Below are positions 13,101-22,593 of a stretch of 64,000 nt of DNA, one piece after another; position 1 is the first letter of the stretch; every line of letters starts with the position of its first letter. The notes beneath the pieces were generated by a model. It saw only the letters and a list, made by a program, of their open reading frames with translations. It ran no database searches and was not told the origin of the DNA. The DNA comes from Branchiostoma floridae (lineage: Eukaryota > Chordata > Leptocardii > Amphioxiformes > Branchiostomatidae), in NCBI RefSeq assembly GCF_000003815.2, contig NC_049987.1, forward strand, positions 9,319,100 to 9,383,099, read 5' to 3'. The translations under genes were made by a program, and so were the position numbers.

Positions 13101-16041
13101 ACCAAGGACAAGTATCGTTGTATATTTTGACCGTGTTCAGCACAAAGGACAAGAATAGTTCTGATGCATTGGTAGTGTTCAGCACCAAGGACAGGGGCAG
13201 GTGTGTGATTATTGATGGTGTTCAGCACCAAGGACAGGGTTGGTTGTGTGTGCATTGATGGTGGTCATAATTTTAGCATATTAAAGATTTTACCGGTAAT
13301 CTAGTTTCATCATCATAAACCTGGTTTCTTACTTCCTGGCTTTCTTTTTACACTCCAGTGGACCACATCCGTTAGTGGCCCAGACGTTGTGTAACATGGG
13401 TGCTGTACACACTGAGCTGCTGGACTACAAAACAGCCCTAAATTATCTTCAACGTGCAGAGAGTGTCTCAGAAGATGTGTTTGGACAAGATGCGCAATGT
13501 CCGCAGGTGTGTAATGGTGTTCTGCTCTATTAATATCATGAAAAAAGCAAATTCTAACCAGGATATGGATTCATTGTGCAACCATACCTAAATCAGCAAG
13601 TTTAAAAAAATGGTTGACACAAGTCTTAATCCAAGATTCAGATTTTTGAAAAATCTGTTGGGCCCAGATGATCTATTTATTTTGTCATTGCACCAATTCT
13701 GCTCATGCATGAAATTTGTACTGATCTACCAGTACATTCTATTGTAAAGGGTTGAAAGTGTGCTGTTTCCTGCAGGTAGCATTGATATTAAACAACATGG
13801 GAATCATTTACATGGAGATGGGTAACATTCCCCAGGCCAGGGAATATCTCACACGTTCTCTTGAAATGAAAGTGGCTATCTATGGAGAAGATATCCCCCA
13901 CCCAGACATTGGTGCAACCCTTTGTAGCATGGGCAACCTCATGTCAACGCTTGGGAACATAGACATGGCTGTGACATGTTTTGAGAAGGCCTTGAAGAAT
14001 TTCCGTGGTAGCTATGGCAACAAGAACCATCCATCAATATCAGGTGCACTGGACAGCCTGGGTGCCGTCCTTGTTGAGAAGGGAGATTACCATGAGAGTC
14101 TGAGATGCCACAGGGAGGCACTGGAGTTAAAACGACAAATGTATGGAGAAAAGTCAAATGCACCCATTGCCCAGACACTTAACAACCTGGGAAATGTTTA
14201 CAAGAGCCTGGGAGAGCACGAAACAGCCCTAAGCCTTTATCAACAGTCTTTAGACATTTATGAAGATGTGCACGGTAAAGGAACGTCACATCCAAAAGTT
14301 GCGCAAGGTTTGGTTGGCGTTGGAAATCAATACGTCAACCTCGGTAAGCACCAGGAAGGTATTCAGCTGCTTCTAAAGGCACTGAAAATTTTAGAGGAGT
14401 TCTACGGGGTTAACACACCACACCCAGACATAGCCAGCTGTCTCAACAATGTTGCTTTTGCACATGGCAAACTGAAAGAGTTTGACTGTGCAATACAATG
14501 CTATCAAAGAGCATTGGAAGTTTGGAGACAACTGTTTGGGAATGAACACCCAAATGTGGCCATGACTTTGCACAATCTTGGTTCAGAGTACTTTGCTGCT
14601 GGTGATGCCACTAGTGCCATGGTGCATTATGAAGAAGCTGTAAAGATCTACCAGCTATATCCGTGCAATCCTCATGCACATCTTGCGCTCTTCAACTTTG
14701 CAAGATTTTGTCTTCAGCAGGGGAATAAGGCCAAAGCCTTAGAAAACTACATTGAAGGTGAGACCTTTTACTTACTTTTGCTGCAAACTAGTTTAAAAGT
14801 AGTAGAGTGTAGGAATGTGTATTCCCATCAAATGAATAATGTCATGGGAGTCTACAGGTGTTGAACTGATTAAGATCAACAGGTCCATATCAAAAGCAAA
14901 CTTTTGCGAGGTTTGGTTGATCTGATTATACAACTTCGTAGTAATTGTATTTGCTATGATGTAATCTTTCATAAATGCATGAAGTATATATATTGTAAGA
15001 TGAGGCTATTCCAGTTGTTTACATGTAACAACATAAAGCCAATAGTGTTGGACAGAACAAATTCTGATAACGACTGATGATAACCTTTTTTGCTTCTTTT
15101 ACCCCTTCTCACAGGCATAAATGCACTTCAGCTACTACCTGGTGATGTGTCACTCCACCCAGAGTTGGTCACTGGTCTCAATTCTGCCGCACTGATCCTG
15201 TTAGACGGGAACAGCTACAAGGAGGCAGCTGCCTACTGGGAAAAGGCCCTGGCTGCATATTCCCAGATGAGAACAGATCCAACTGTGGATGTAGGGAAGA
15301 TGCAGTTCAACTTAGCAAGGTAAGGGTTAATCTCCAAGCTGATCATTCTGTTGGCAAGACAGTACACACAGGTTGGCCCTGGATACTGTTTAAGCCCATA
15401 GATTCTGTCTTGCTAACCGGAAGATCTGTTTGGAGATTAGGTACATTTGTGTGCTAATGGTCTATAGTGCAGAAGCAGACAGCACTCATCAAATGAATCA
15501 AATTGATGTTGTCTCAATCACACAGGATGTTTCCTGGCTTTTTTCTGTCATCTCCACAAACCTAATCTTTAATACCTTTTATTTTTATTTTTATGAATTC
15601 TGTCTATCATTAGATGCCAAAGTGGCCATAACTTTGTCTGTTATTAACAACAATATTCTGACAAATGACAGATCAAGTGATGGGCACTGGACAAAAGCCT
15701 GGTCTCCATAAACAGACACTTTGGTCCCAATGTTAGCCCTACAACTGAGTTGCCTTATTCATAATTCAATATACTTGTTACTTCAGGTGTTACGGTGAAC
15801 TTGGAGAGGTAGAAAAGGAGTGTAGTTTCTATGAGCAGGCCTTACAGACACGGCTACTGCAGCAAGGGGAAAACAGCACCGATGTGGGCTTGTTTCTGCT
15901 GCATATAGCCAAGGCAGTGCAGAAAGCAGGCAACCACCAGCAGTCTCTTAAATACCTTCAACAGGTACCTCTATGTTTGGTTTGCAAATTTAGTACTGAT
16001 ATAAATTTTCATACATTTAATGTTTCTAAATTTGCGACAGA

Positions 16042-16092
<51 letters not shown>

Positions 16093-19000
16093 GCGTGTGC
16101 ACACACATACACACACATAGTTATTTTACTTTCTTCATTATCATACCTACCTACCTACCTAGTCCCTTGACCCCCAGGTCGTTGGGGGGACAAGGTAGCC
16201 ATGAAGATGATACACAATTTAGAATCTATTCAAGTCTAATAAAACTTTAAGCCATAAGATTATGATGATTGTAGTTTGTGAAATTCCTTTACTGCAGATT
16301 CCATCACCATTATTCATTACAGGCTGCAGACATGTTCAGAGTGCTGACCACGCCTGATTCTAAGATGTTCCTGGCTGCTGTGTACAAAGGTATGCGTGAG
16401 ACATATCAATCCATGGGAGACCAGGCAAATGCAGCTATTTACCTGGCAGAGATGATGAGGACTTTGCAGTCCACTAACCAGGAGGTAGAGGAGTCCATCT
16501 TTGGTAGGTTTGGTTTGGGATCATATACCAAATGCCTAAAATTAGCTATTGAAAGAGACTCTTTTACACAACCATTGGTTTATTCTTACCGACGTTTTGG
16601 TGACCATCTGTCACCTTATTCAGGGCAATTTTGACTCTCAGGTTCACATTGTACTGCAGGACCAGGACAGGTGGACGCTGCTCACAGTTCAGATACGGTC
16701 ACGAAGCGTGAAGTATTTACATATGTACAGACAGCTTTATGCAAATTATTTACAATGCTGTCCCAAACGCAAATGAGTTTGAATTTGTGACCGCAACTGA
16801 ACTGTGAGCAGCGACACCTGTCGTTCAATACAGTCCGAACCAGTCATAATTGCCCTGAAGAAGGTGGCAAACGGTCACCAAAATGTTGGTATTAAAGAAT
16901 AAACCAATGGTTGTGTAAAAAGAGTCTCTTTATTCAGTGACGTACCAACCTGATGAAACTATTCACAGAGGCCTTTAACTATTCCTTATGTTGAGGACTA
17001 GCATTTCTATGGAAATGTGCTTGGCATAATTTTTCCAGAAAAAAGGATTTCCTGTGGTAGATTTCCAATCTTAAGATATTTTGTTACATGATAGCTTTTG
17101 TAGACTTAATTGATTTAGATGGGATTTGGCTTCTTGGATAGTTTTTTAGTATTACTGTGGCCAATGGATTGATCTAGTTTATTTGTCTGTCTGTGACCTC
17201 AGAACAAGATAAGGTGAAAGAAAAATCGTATATGACTTATCTGATTAAAATTCCTTCTCCAAAGATGAGCTGTCACTAGAGACAAAAAGCCTATTAGAGA
17301 AGTTCCCAGGATTGAGACCCTCTCTAAAGCAGGCAGCTACCACTGTGAAGGTGAGGCTGAAACCGTTAAACATTACAAACTTAAGTTAACATGATATGAG
17401 CTTAGCTAATATATTGTGTAGAAAAGTTGCTGCCAATTGCATTCAATGTACTAGATTAGTATACATTTAGGAGTACAATGTTTTTATGTGAATACAATGT
17501 ATTTTCAATCTTGAGAAGATAGAAAGGGTAGCAACATTATGATTTGTTGTGAAAAAGAGAAGCTTTAGAATGAATGAATGAATGAATGAAACATACGGAT
17601 GCACGGACGAACAAATGAATGAATGTGATGAAAGTTTAAGCTGTAAAAGACTACAAGCATTGGTCCAAAGTGCTATTCATTGTCAATAGTAGGTTAGCTT
17701 GAAGACAGGTTTGATGTTTGCTTTTCCATGATTAGATGCTGGAGTTCTGGAGAAATGCCAAAGATTTGAATGGAGCAGCACTTCTTATATGGACTGACCT
17801 TGTGCTCCCAAGGAGAACCATGTCTAAACCTGAGCTGCAGTTGTTTGGGCACTTCTTGGCAGACATTGGAACTGCAGAACAATTCCACAGGTAATAGTTG
17901 GATGTATCTCATACCTGTGACGCGAAAACGTTCGATACGGGTGTTCCGGACCGGGTGATAACTTTCCGTACGGCCCGGGCTTATCACACGGGCTCCATTA
18001 GAATAAATCGAACTGTTTCGAATGGGCCGAGTACGGCGCCATCGAAAGTTCGAATACCTGATTCGGACGTTGGAACATTACTGTTGCCTTCGGCCGTCGT
18101 GCGATCCGACCCGCGGTCGGGCTGGTACCTCGGGTGATACGGAATACACCGTGTTGTATCCTATATATATCTCCAGAAAGATATATCAAACATAGAAGAT
18201 AATTAAACATAGATATTCTTTTATGATGCAATACATTTGACAACCATATAGCCACAGTGTACTGTAATACATTTAGTAAATAGCTAAAACTTAAACCTTT
18301 CAAAAGACAATTGAAAAAAAATCATTTGAATTAATATTTGCTTGCTTTCCAGATTATTGTTCATTTAACATTTATCTAACGCTATTTGATGTCAACTTAT
18401 GCTACCACTTTAATCTTATGATGCTTCTATTTTTATTTTCCTCTCATCCAAACTGTAGCTAACACTTGTTCACCTTTATCCTTGGGATAACCTATATCCA
18501 TCATTTTTAAAGACAGGGTATTTAGGTATACCAAGTCGCAGGACTGCTTTATTTTGAAGTATTTTGAAAATGTTGCAGTTTGCAGTCAATATCCGTCGAC
18601 ACAATATCCCTAGATACCCTGTTTTTACAATCAACAAATATAGGTTACCCCACGGATAAAGGTAAACTGGTGTTATATACTTAATAATAAATGTATAATC
18701 TTTTGATGGTTTGATGATCATAAAGCTACATCAGGTTCATGGAGACTTCTTATGGTGACGTCATCAGCAACAATGTAACCTTCCGCTGTCTGGTGACCTT
18801 CGGGGAGCTGTGCGTCAGTCTGGCAGACAGCAGCGCCCTCATGTGTCAGCAACTTGTAACTGCAGGGATGGTGGCAATGTTTTGTGGGTGGCTGGAGAAC
18901 TTCCAGAAGCAATATCCACAGGACAAGGTCATTATCAGTTTTTCTTTCTTCATATCTTTCTATGATGCTATGTATGTAGCATTGAACTAAATCCTTTAAA

Positions 19001-21933
19001 AAGATCAGTAAGTAACTTACCTGGCCTGGAGTAATGGACCACAGAATGCAAACGGAGCATTAGTATAGTTTTCAGTAGCATGGGAGTGTGTGGAATTGCC
19101 ATATCCGGCGCCATATCTCCAGAACCAATATTGGGATTGAGATAACTTTTGGTACATCAGGGTGGCTGCCTGATGCTCAGGTTTGATTTTGGGCGTCCTG
19201 GTGTTTGAATTTGACACTGCAGCTTGCCTTTTGTGTGTGCGTGGGGCGTTTCAGGCACTGTATCTGCAGATTGAAAAGTGCAATTGAGATGATTTTTGGT
19301 ACATGGATTGGTTCTGGCTGCCTGATGCTCAGGTTTGAAAGGGCATGTGCTGAACATGGATTTGGAGACCACTTTTGCTTCACTTTTGGATTCTGGATTC
19401 GTGCCGGATTCCAGATTCGTGCCGGATTCCGGATTCGTGCCGGATTCCGGATTCGTGCCGGATTCCGGATTCCTGCTGGATTCTGGATTCCTGCCAGATT
19501 TGTAATTAATAAGTCCACTTTGATAGTAGTTGGAAGCGTCAATAGAAGTAACTTGATTGCTGAAGAATTATTGATGAATTTTTGTACTTTCCAGAGCCGA
19601 TCTAGTTTAGTGACCATTGCCATCCACACCATCCACAACTGCTGCAAGGTCTCTGATGTCAGAGCTGCACTGAAGGACCAAAACATCAGCTGCCTCATGG
19701 CTCCTTATTTGAAGGTAACGATAGTTCACCTTTATCCGTAGGGTAACCTTTATCCGTTCTTTTTAAGAACAAATTATGTATTTTATTAATAGGGAAATAA
19801 AGTCGACAGATGATGGTTTCAAACTGCAATATTTTAAAAATAGTACAATTTGAAACTACCGTCCATTGACTTGATATCCCTGTATGCCTTGTTTAGTAAC
19901 ACAATGGATATAGGTTACCCTGCGGATAATGGTGAACTAACGTTGCATACATGTTTGCACATGTAAAAAAAATACAATGTACAAGCTGTGAAAATTAAAG
20001 CATGCGTGTGGGATTGCTAGATTCAATTGCATATCATGATAGCCTGAAGACCATCCTTCATAGTAACCGCTGGTTCATACACTTGCTAACCATTGCCTAT
20101 ATAATGACATTTAGATGGAGAGTCTTAATTTCATTAATGGCTAACCATTTTTGTCTCAATTTAGTACAAATATGTATAGTCTGGTTTTGTTGGATTTATG
20201 GTCTTGAAACCTAAAACAGTGTCAGTGGTTTATTCCTGTTAGTAGGAGTTCAAAGTGCTTTACATGCACTGTTGTTGACTAAAGTCACTGTGGCCTTGAA
20301 TATCTACTGAGATCCTTAAAAGCATTTCATATGTGAAATAAATACCTGTAACAGAAATACATTGTAGAAAATTGTGGGTTACAGAAAAGAAATCAGGATG
20401 TCAGACGTATTTAATGACAAGTGTAATGTTTGTATAGCAGATTATATGTTATAACTTTCATGATATCTAATCCTTAATGCTTTTCAGGTGGAAGACATGA
20501 GTACAAGGCTTGCAGCTGTCCTCGTCACCTCATACTTGTCTGATGATGATGAGACACCTCAGGTAGACACTGAAATCCTGGATGGCATCATTGACAGACT
20601 TGACAGGGCTCTTCAGGAAGATTCCAGATCATTTGAGGGGTACTCAGCCCTGGAGCTTGTTATGGGAATAGGTAAGTCCTTAATGAAATATAAGTACAGT
20701 AACACATAAAGGAACAGGCCTTTAATACCATCCTCCTTAGTAAGGACTGGCTCAATCTTTTTCCTTGCTAGTGAAAAGATTAAGCCAGCAGTTAAACTTT
20801 GGAGGGTGGTACCAGGCTGTAAAGGTATCATTACGCCATTAAGGTTTGCTTAGTACGCTATGAATGAATATATTGTGTTAGGCCACAGCAAGTAAATTTT
20901 ATGGATGACATCCTCTGCAGACTGCAAAAATAGTGAGATAGGGCAAAAAAAAAACAAGATGGGTAAAAAAAAACAAGATGGCTAAATTTTCAAAATAGAC
21001 ACTATAAATGTTGTAAGAAGGGTAAAAGTGACAAAACATGGTAGTACTGACCACAAATCATTCATTCCGGTATTAAAGAAGTGAACTAGCGTAGTAAAAG
21101 TGACACTAGTGTGGTAGACTGGTATCACTTACCAAGTTGGCAACTTCACCTATGACTTCCATAGTGATGCCACTTTTCCAACTATCCAGCTGGTTTCACT
21201 TCTATAACTACAATCATGGCTACCTCGCTAATGTCACTCCTACAAGTACAATCATTAGGCTCCAACACAACATACTTTCCCATTTTGGTACTTTCTTGTC
21301 ATGTTGACCATCTCCGAAGAAGAAAAAAAAAATCTTGTTTTTTTTTCTGAAATCAGGCAAAAATTAATGAGCGTGCGGATGTCATCCATAAAATTTACTT
21401 GCTGTGGCCTTAGGGACTTTTTAGTGGAAATGTTTAGGCTTATAAATCATACCTTTCGGCAATAGCGACTTCCAATGACTTGGAGAGTGACAATTTTTTT
21501 TTACCAACAGTTTGATATCTAATACTTGAGTTCATAAATCCTAACTGCTTACATCCACTTCATTAGTCATCTAAGAGTAAAAAAATTCAGCCTTTGAATG
21601 CTATTAGTAATTGGCTTTTTAATGATAACAATGGTGCAGAAAACTGGAATGAAAGGATTCAGTAACATTACATTGCTGGATTGTCCAGATATTATCTTAA
21701 CTTAGCATCATTTCACAATCTATGATAATTTCCGACCACTGTCAAATATGGACTTTGAGATTCTTATATAGTGCCAATTTTTCATAGGCACCCTGTGTGG
21801 CAACACTGCCAACAGGACAGCTTTCCTGGAGAGATCAGCAGCAGCACTGGTGGAGAAACTGATGAAGAAGACAGGAGACAAAGAAGAAGCCAGTGTAGCA
21901 ACAAGCACCATCTGTACACTCCTGGCTGACTGA
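7081..21933 (+). CDS. Nucleotidyltransferase-TPR-ARM-like multidomain protein (18 coding exons)
   Basis: Joined exons: 7081-7136, 7882-8567, 8753-8958, 9555-9621, 9800-9932, 10176-12019, 12467-12725, 13359-13506, 13776-14757, 15115-15319, 15787-15964, 16323-16503, 17265-17350, 17736-17890, 18735-18927, 19595-19714, 20488-20671, 21788-21933. The sum is 5829 nt, 1942 residues plus stop, and every junction keeps phase. Residues about 19-60 are TPR-like. Residues 272-289 fit the polymerase-beta nucleotidyltransferase signature hG[GS]x(9-13)Dh[DE]h (GS 274-275, D286, E288). Residues about 497-560 resemble the helical domain that follows DUF294/GlnD-type nucleotidyltransferases. About 22 TPRs span 690-1640, then an ARM-like helical tail to 1942. 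The ATG is the first in frame after a stop at 7009 and has A at -3. Substrate and pathway are unknown; the TPRs suggest a protein scaffold. I recognise no named orthologue. Small exons could have been missed. Confidence 0.85.
7254..7610. repeat. 185-bp tandem duplication (intron 1)
   Basis: Copies start at 7254 and 7439 (TCATGTTTTAT). They share TTTGCTGTTTGTTTATCTGA, ATGTGTTATGATA, AAATATCTCCATATATGC and GTAAGTTATCATGAATATCA. Confidence 0.85.
7882..8567 (+). CDS. Exon 2: N-terminal TPR-like segment and charged linker
   Basis: A polypyrimidine-poor acceptor (CATGACAG) is followed by a helix pair with TPR spacing, then by a long Glu/Lys/Ser-rich stretch and an amphipathic coiled-coil-like segment. 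The donor is CAG/GTATGG, phase 1. The reading frame also runs past the donor to a stop at about 8645, which I take as intron. Confidence 0.85.
8753..8958 (+). CDS. Exon 3: nucleotidyltransferase core
   Basis: The acceptor is TTAAG/GT and phase 1 is completed as a glycine codon. It encodes the GS motif and the D-F-E metal-binding pair of a polymerase-beta-fold nucleotidyltransferase. An acceptor at 8718 was excluded because it runs into a stop at 8749. The donor GTTATT is weak. Confidence 0.85.
9041..9408. repeat. (GAGT)n microsatellite (intron 3)
   Basis: About 370 bp of GAGT with scattered GATT variants, longest pure at both ends. It lies between the exons of the nucleotidyltransferase domain. 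Confidence 0.95.
9555..9621 (+). CDS. Exon 4: nucleotidyltransferase continuation
   Basis: A 67-nt exon between GGCAG and GTAAGT, phase 0 in and phase 1 out. It carries a V-L-D-L segment (Asp319), one candidate for the third catalytic acidic residue. Its sequence continues naturally from exon 3. Confidence 0.8.
9800..9932 (+). CDS. Exon 5: nucleotidyltransferase C-terminal strand region
   Basis: Acceptor TGTACAG, donor GTACAT, phase 1 in and 2 out. It is rich in Gly, Phe and Asp. Asp357 in an F-D-G context is the other candidate for the third acidic residue of the nucleotidyltransferase fold. Confidence 0.85.
10176..12019 (+). CDS. Exon 6: DUF294_C-like helical domain and first TPRs
   Basis: The largest exon, 1844 nt. 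The first part resembles the helices after GlnD/DUF294 nucleotidyltransferases (an F-x-V-K-x-x-L start, a T-A-W-D-I-I helix and an L-R-L-R end, residues about 497-560). From about residue 690 come seven 42-residue TPRs with N-L-G, A-Y and Y-x-x-A-L positions. It ends at CCAAG before GCAAGA, a GC donor. If unspliced, the frame continues 11 residues to a stop at 12052-12054. Confidence 0.9.
12132..12326. mobile_element. MITE family C, copy 2, with 9-bp target duplication (intron 6)
   Basis: A 195-bp foldback with ends AACTCTCCAAGCAGAGGTTA and TAACCTCTGCTTGAAGAGTA. ATGCAAAAT is directly repeated at 12123-12131 and 12327-12335, a 9-bp target-site duplication. That size is usual for Mutator-like elements. 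Confidence 0.8.
12467..12725 (+). CDS. Exon 7: TPRs
   Basis: Acceptor TTGCACAG, donor CAG/GTAAAA. Its two intact-looking TPRs continue those of exon 6 after a phase-1 glycine codon formed across the GC-AG intron. Phase 2 out. Confidence 0.9.
12871..13266. repeat. 42-bp minisatellite (intron 7)
   Basis: About nine imperfect units of 40-45 bp with core GTGTTCAGCACCAAGGACAG followed by a variable TAGTTGTGTATGTATTGATA-like part. Confidence 0.9.
13359..13506 (+). CDS. Exon 8: TPR
   Basis: Acceptor CACTCCAG, donor CAG/GTGTGT, phase 2 in and 0 out. It holds one TPR with the usual L-C-N-M-G and A-L-N-Y-L positions. It is too short to stand out as an ORF and is supported by phase and by the repeat pattern. 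Confidence 0.88.
13776..14757 (+). CDS. Exon 9: eight TPRs
   Basis: A 982-nt exon after CTGCAG, ending at GAAG/GTGAGA, phase 1 out. It encodes consecutive 42-residue TPRs of kinesin-light-chain spacing, each ending near a Y-G pair before an H-P turn. Confidence 0.92.
15115..15319 (+). CDS. Exon 10: TPR
   Basis: The acceptor CTCACAG follows a long pyrimidine tract; the donor is CAAG/GTAAGG. One TPR-like helix pair. Phase 1 in, 2 out. Confidence 0.9.
15787..15964 (+). CDS. Exon 11: TPRs
   Basis: Acceptor ACTTCAG, donor CAG/GTACCT, phase 2 in and 0 out. It completes a TPR begun in exon 10 and starts the next. Confidence 0.88.
16047..16118. repeat. (CA)n microsatellite (intron 11)
   Basis: About 45 bp of AC followed by a broken second run; a short (CTAC)n follows at 16146-16161. 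Confidence 0.9.
16323..16503 (+). CDS. Exon 12: last TPR-like pair
   Basis: Acceptor ATTACAG, donor TTG/GTAGGT, phase 0 in and 1 out. Helical, with a final TPR-like motif (A-x-Y-K-G-M, M-G-D-x-A-x-A). Confidence 0.88.
16552..16931. mobile_element. Long foldback element (intron 12)
   Basis: The ends AAAGAGACTC and GAGTCTCTTT begin imperfect arms that pair for most of the length: ACACAACCATTGGTTTATTC with GAATAAACCAATGGTTGTGT, then CAGGGCAATT with AATTGCCCTG, then GCTGCTCACAGTTCAG with CTGAACTGTGAGCAGC. About 380 bp in all, with a short loop. Confidence 0.8.
17265..17350 (+). CDS. Exon 13: linker into C-terminal domain
   Basis: Acceptor TCCAAAG, donor AAG/GTGAGG, phase 1 in and 0 out. A short helical segment between the TPR array and the C-terminal domain. 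Confidence 0.8.
17571..17590. repeat. (GAAT)n short array (intron 13)
   Basis: Five GAAT units; similar to the tail of the LINE at 41.8 kb, but with no LINE sequence beside it. Confidence 0.7.
17736..17890 (+). CDS. Exon 14: C-terminal helical domain
   Basis: Acceptor GATTAG, donor CACAG/GTAATA, phase 0 in and 2 out. Helical, with conserved-looking W and F core positions. Confidence 0.85.
17915..18153. repeat. CpG-dense insertion (intron 14)
   Basis: About 240 bp packed with CpG inside an AT-rich intron. Its ends hold related GGGTGTTCCGGA and (inverted) GGTGTATTCCGTA motifs, plus repeated CGGGTGATA. Probably an inserted repeat; class unknown. Confidence 0.5.
18461..18674. mobile_element. 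MITE family A, copy 1 (intron 14)
   Basis: Termini are inverted: AACACTTGTTCACCTTTATC on the left pairs with GGATAAAGGTAAACTGGTGTT on the right. Related to 19717-19944 and 37089-37306. Flanking TA on both sides suggests a TA target duplication. Confidence 0.75.
18735..18927 (+). CDS. Exon 15: C-terminal ARM-like helices
   Basis: Acceptor ACATCAG, donor AAG/GTCATT (weak), phase 2 in and 0 out. Repeated amphipathic helices of ARM/HEAT character. Confidence 0.85.
19386..19500. repeat. 18-bp minisatellite (intron 15)
   Basis: Six or so units of GGATTCGTGCCGGATTCC, the last ones diverged. Upstream, GGTACAT..GGCTGCCTGATGCTCAGG occurs twice (19151 and 19297). Confidence 0.85.
19595..19714 (+). CDS. 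Exon 16: ARM-like helices
   Basis: Acceptor TTTCCAG, donor AAG/GTAACG, phase 0 on both sides, exactly 40 codons, the size of one ARM repeat. Bases 3-6 of the donor belong to the MITE that starts at 19717. Confidence 0.85.
19717..19944. mobile_element. MITE family A, copy 2 (intron 16)
   Basis: About 228 bp with inverted ends (AACGATAGTTCACC and GGTGAACTAACGTT) and subterminal GGGTAACCT/AGGTTACCC. It begins two bases inside intron 16, so its first bases form part of the splice donor. Confidence 0.78.
20488..20671 (+). CDS. Exon 17: ARM-like helices
   Basis: Acceptor CTTTTCAG after a pyrimidine run, donor ATAG/GTAAGT, phase 0 in and 1 out. It has an acidic loop followed by helices. Confidence 0.88.
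20880..21412. mobile_element. TIR element of about 530 bp (intron 17)
   Basis: Terminal inverted repeats of about 36 bp (GGCCACAGCAAGTAAATTTT at the left, its complement at the right, plus ATGGATGACATCC). The centre has an A-tract/T-tract subterminal pair. A flanking TA on each side may be the target duplication. Confidence 0.75.
21788..21933 (+). CDS. Exon 18: final helices and stop
   Basis: Acceptor TTCATAG, phase 1 in. It encodes a last helix pair and ends at TGA 21931-21933, which closes the 5829-nt frame exactly. Confidence 0.88.
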
Positions 21934-21939
21934 TGAACG

Positions 21940-21945
21940 AATAAA
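21940..21945 (+). terminator. Possible poly(A) signal, proximal
   Basis: AATAAA starts seven bases after the stop codon. Use of this site would give an unusually short 3' UTR. Confidence 0.35.
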
Positions 21946-22209
21946 GGATTGTTTTCATGTGCCATTTGCTATCAGGATATGAGTTCTGGACCTTTATTAT
22001 TGTATGATGTAAATCTCAAACACAAAAAGATGTAAATATATATCATTAAGTGTGCAGTATTTGTCTTTACCTAAATCATTTTTCTATGGAGTCATTCTGA
22101 TATGATAATGTTTGCTACAAGTAACATGAATATTATCAACTGTATCTTATAGAACAATATAACCAACAGTTTTGTATCTTGTACCTGAAATATCTATGGA
22201 AGACTTTAA

Positions 22210-22290
22210 CATAAGTTAAAACAGAGTCTGTATCTGTATCTGTATCTATATAGCCGGTATAACCGCCGTTCGGCGTAACACACCAGCGTC
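22210..22290 (-). repeat. Dispersed repeat D, short intact-site copy
   Basis: Reverse complement of repeat D covering the TAACGCC..GGTTATACCGGC..TATAGATACAG junction, with one CCGG and no insertion. (TGTATC)n at its start. Confidence 0.65.
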
Positions 22291-22587
22291 TACAATATAT
22301 AGAATATATATGAATGCTTGAGTCATTATAAAGTTATGAGTGTTTCAGTTCATGCTAACTACAGTTCCTCCTAGACCTTATAGTCATACCTTTGCTAAAT
22401 GGTATTAATTTTTGAATGAAGCATCATAACATATTAAGTATTTCACATTGTAAATAAGGTCCAAATTTGTATTAGATGTCTCAGTTTATCATTTTCTTTA
22501 ATCAAGTAGCACAAATTGTTCAAAATATGAAAATCTTGTCATAGCAGAGAAGGCTCTTGAGTTACAATTACTTGTATAAGATTTAAC

Positions 22588-22593
22588 AATAAA
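22588..22593 (+). terminator. Poly(A) signal, distal
   Basis: AATAAA followed by a T-rich stretch about 655 bp after the stop. It is the more ordinary choice for the 3' end of the nucleotidyltransferase-TPR gene. Confidence 0.5.

Noticed and set aside
19177-19741. Frames of 173-178 codons on both strands
   Set aside because: Caused by the 18-bp minisatellite of intron 15; the real exon is only 19595-19714.
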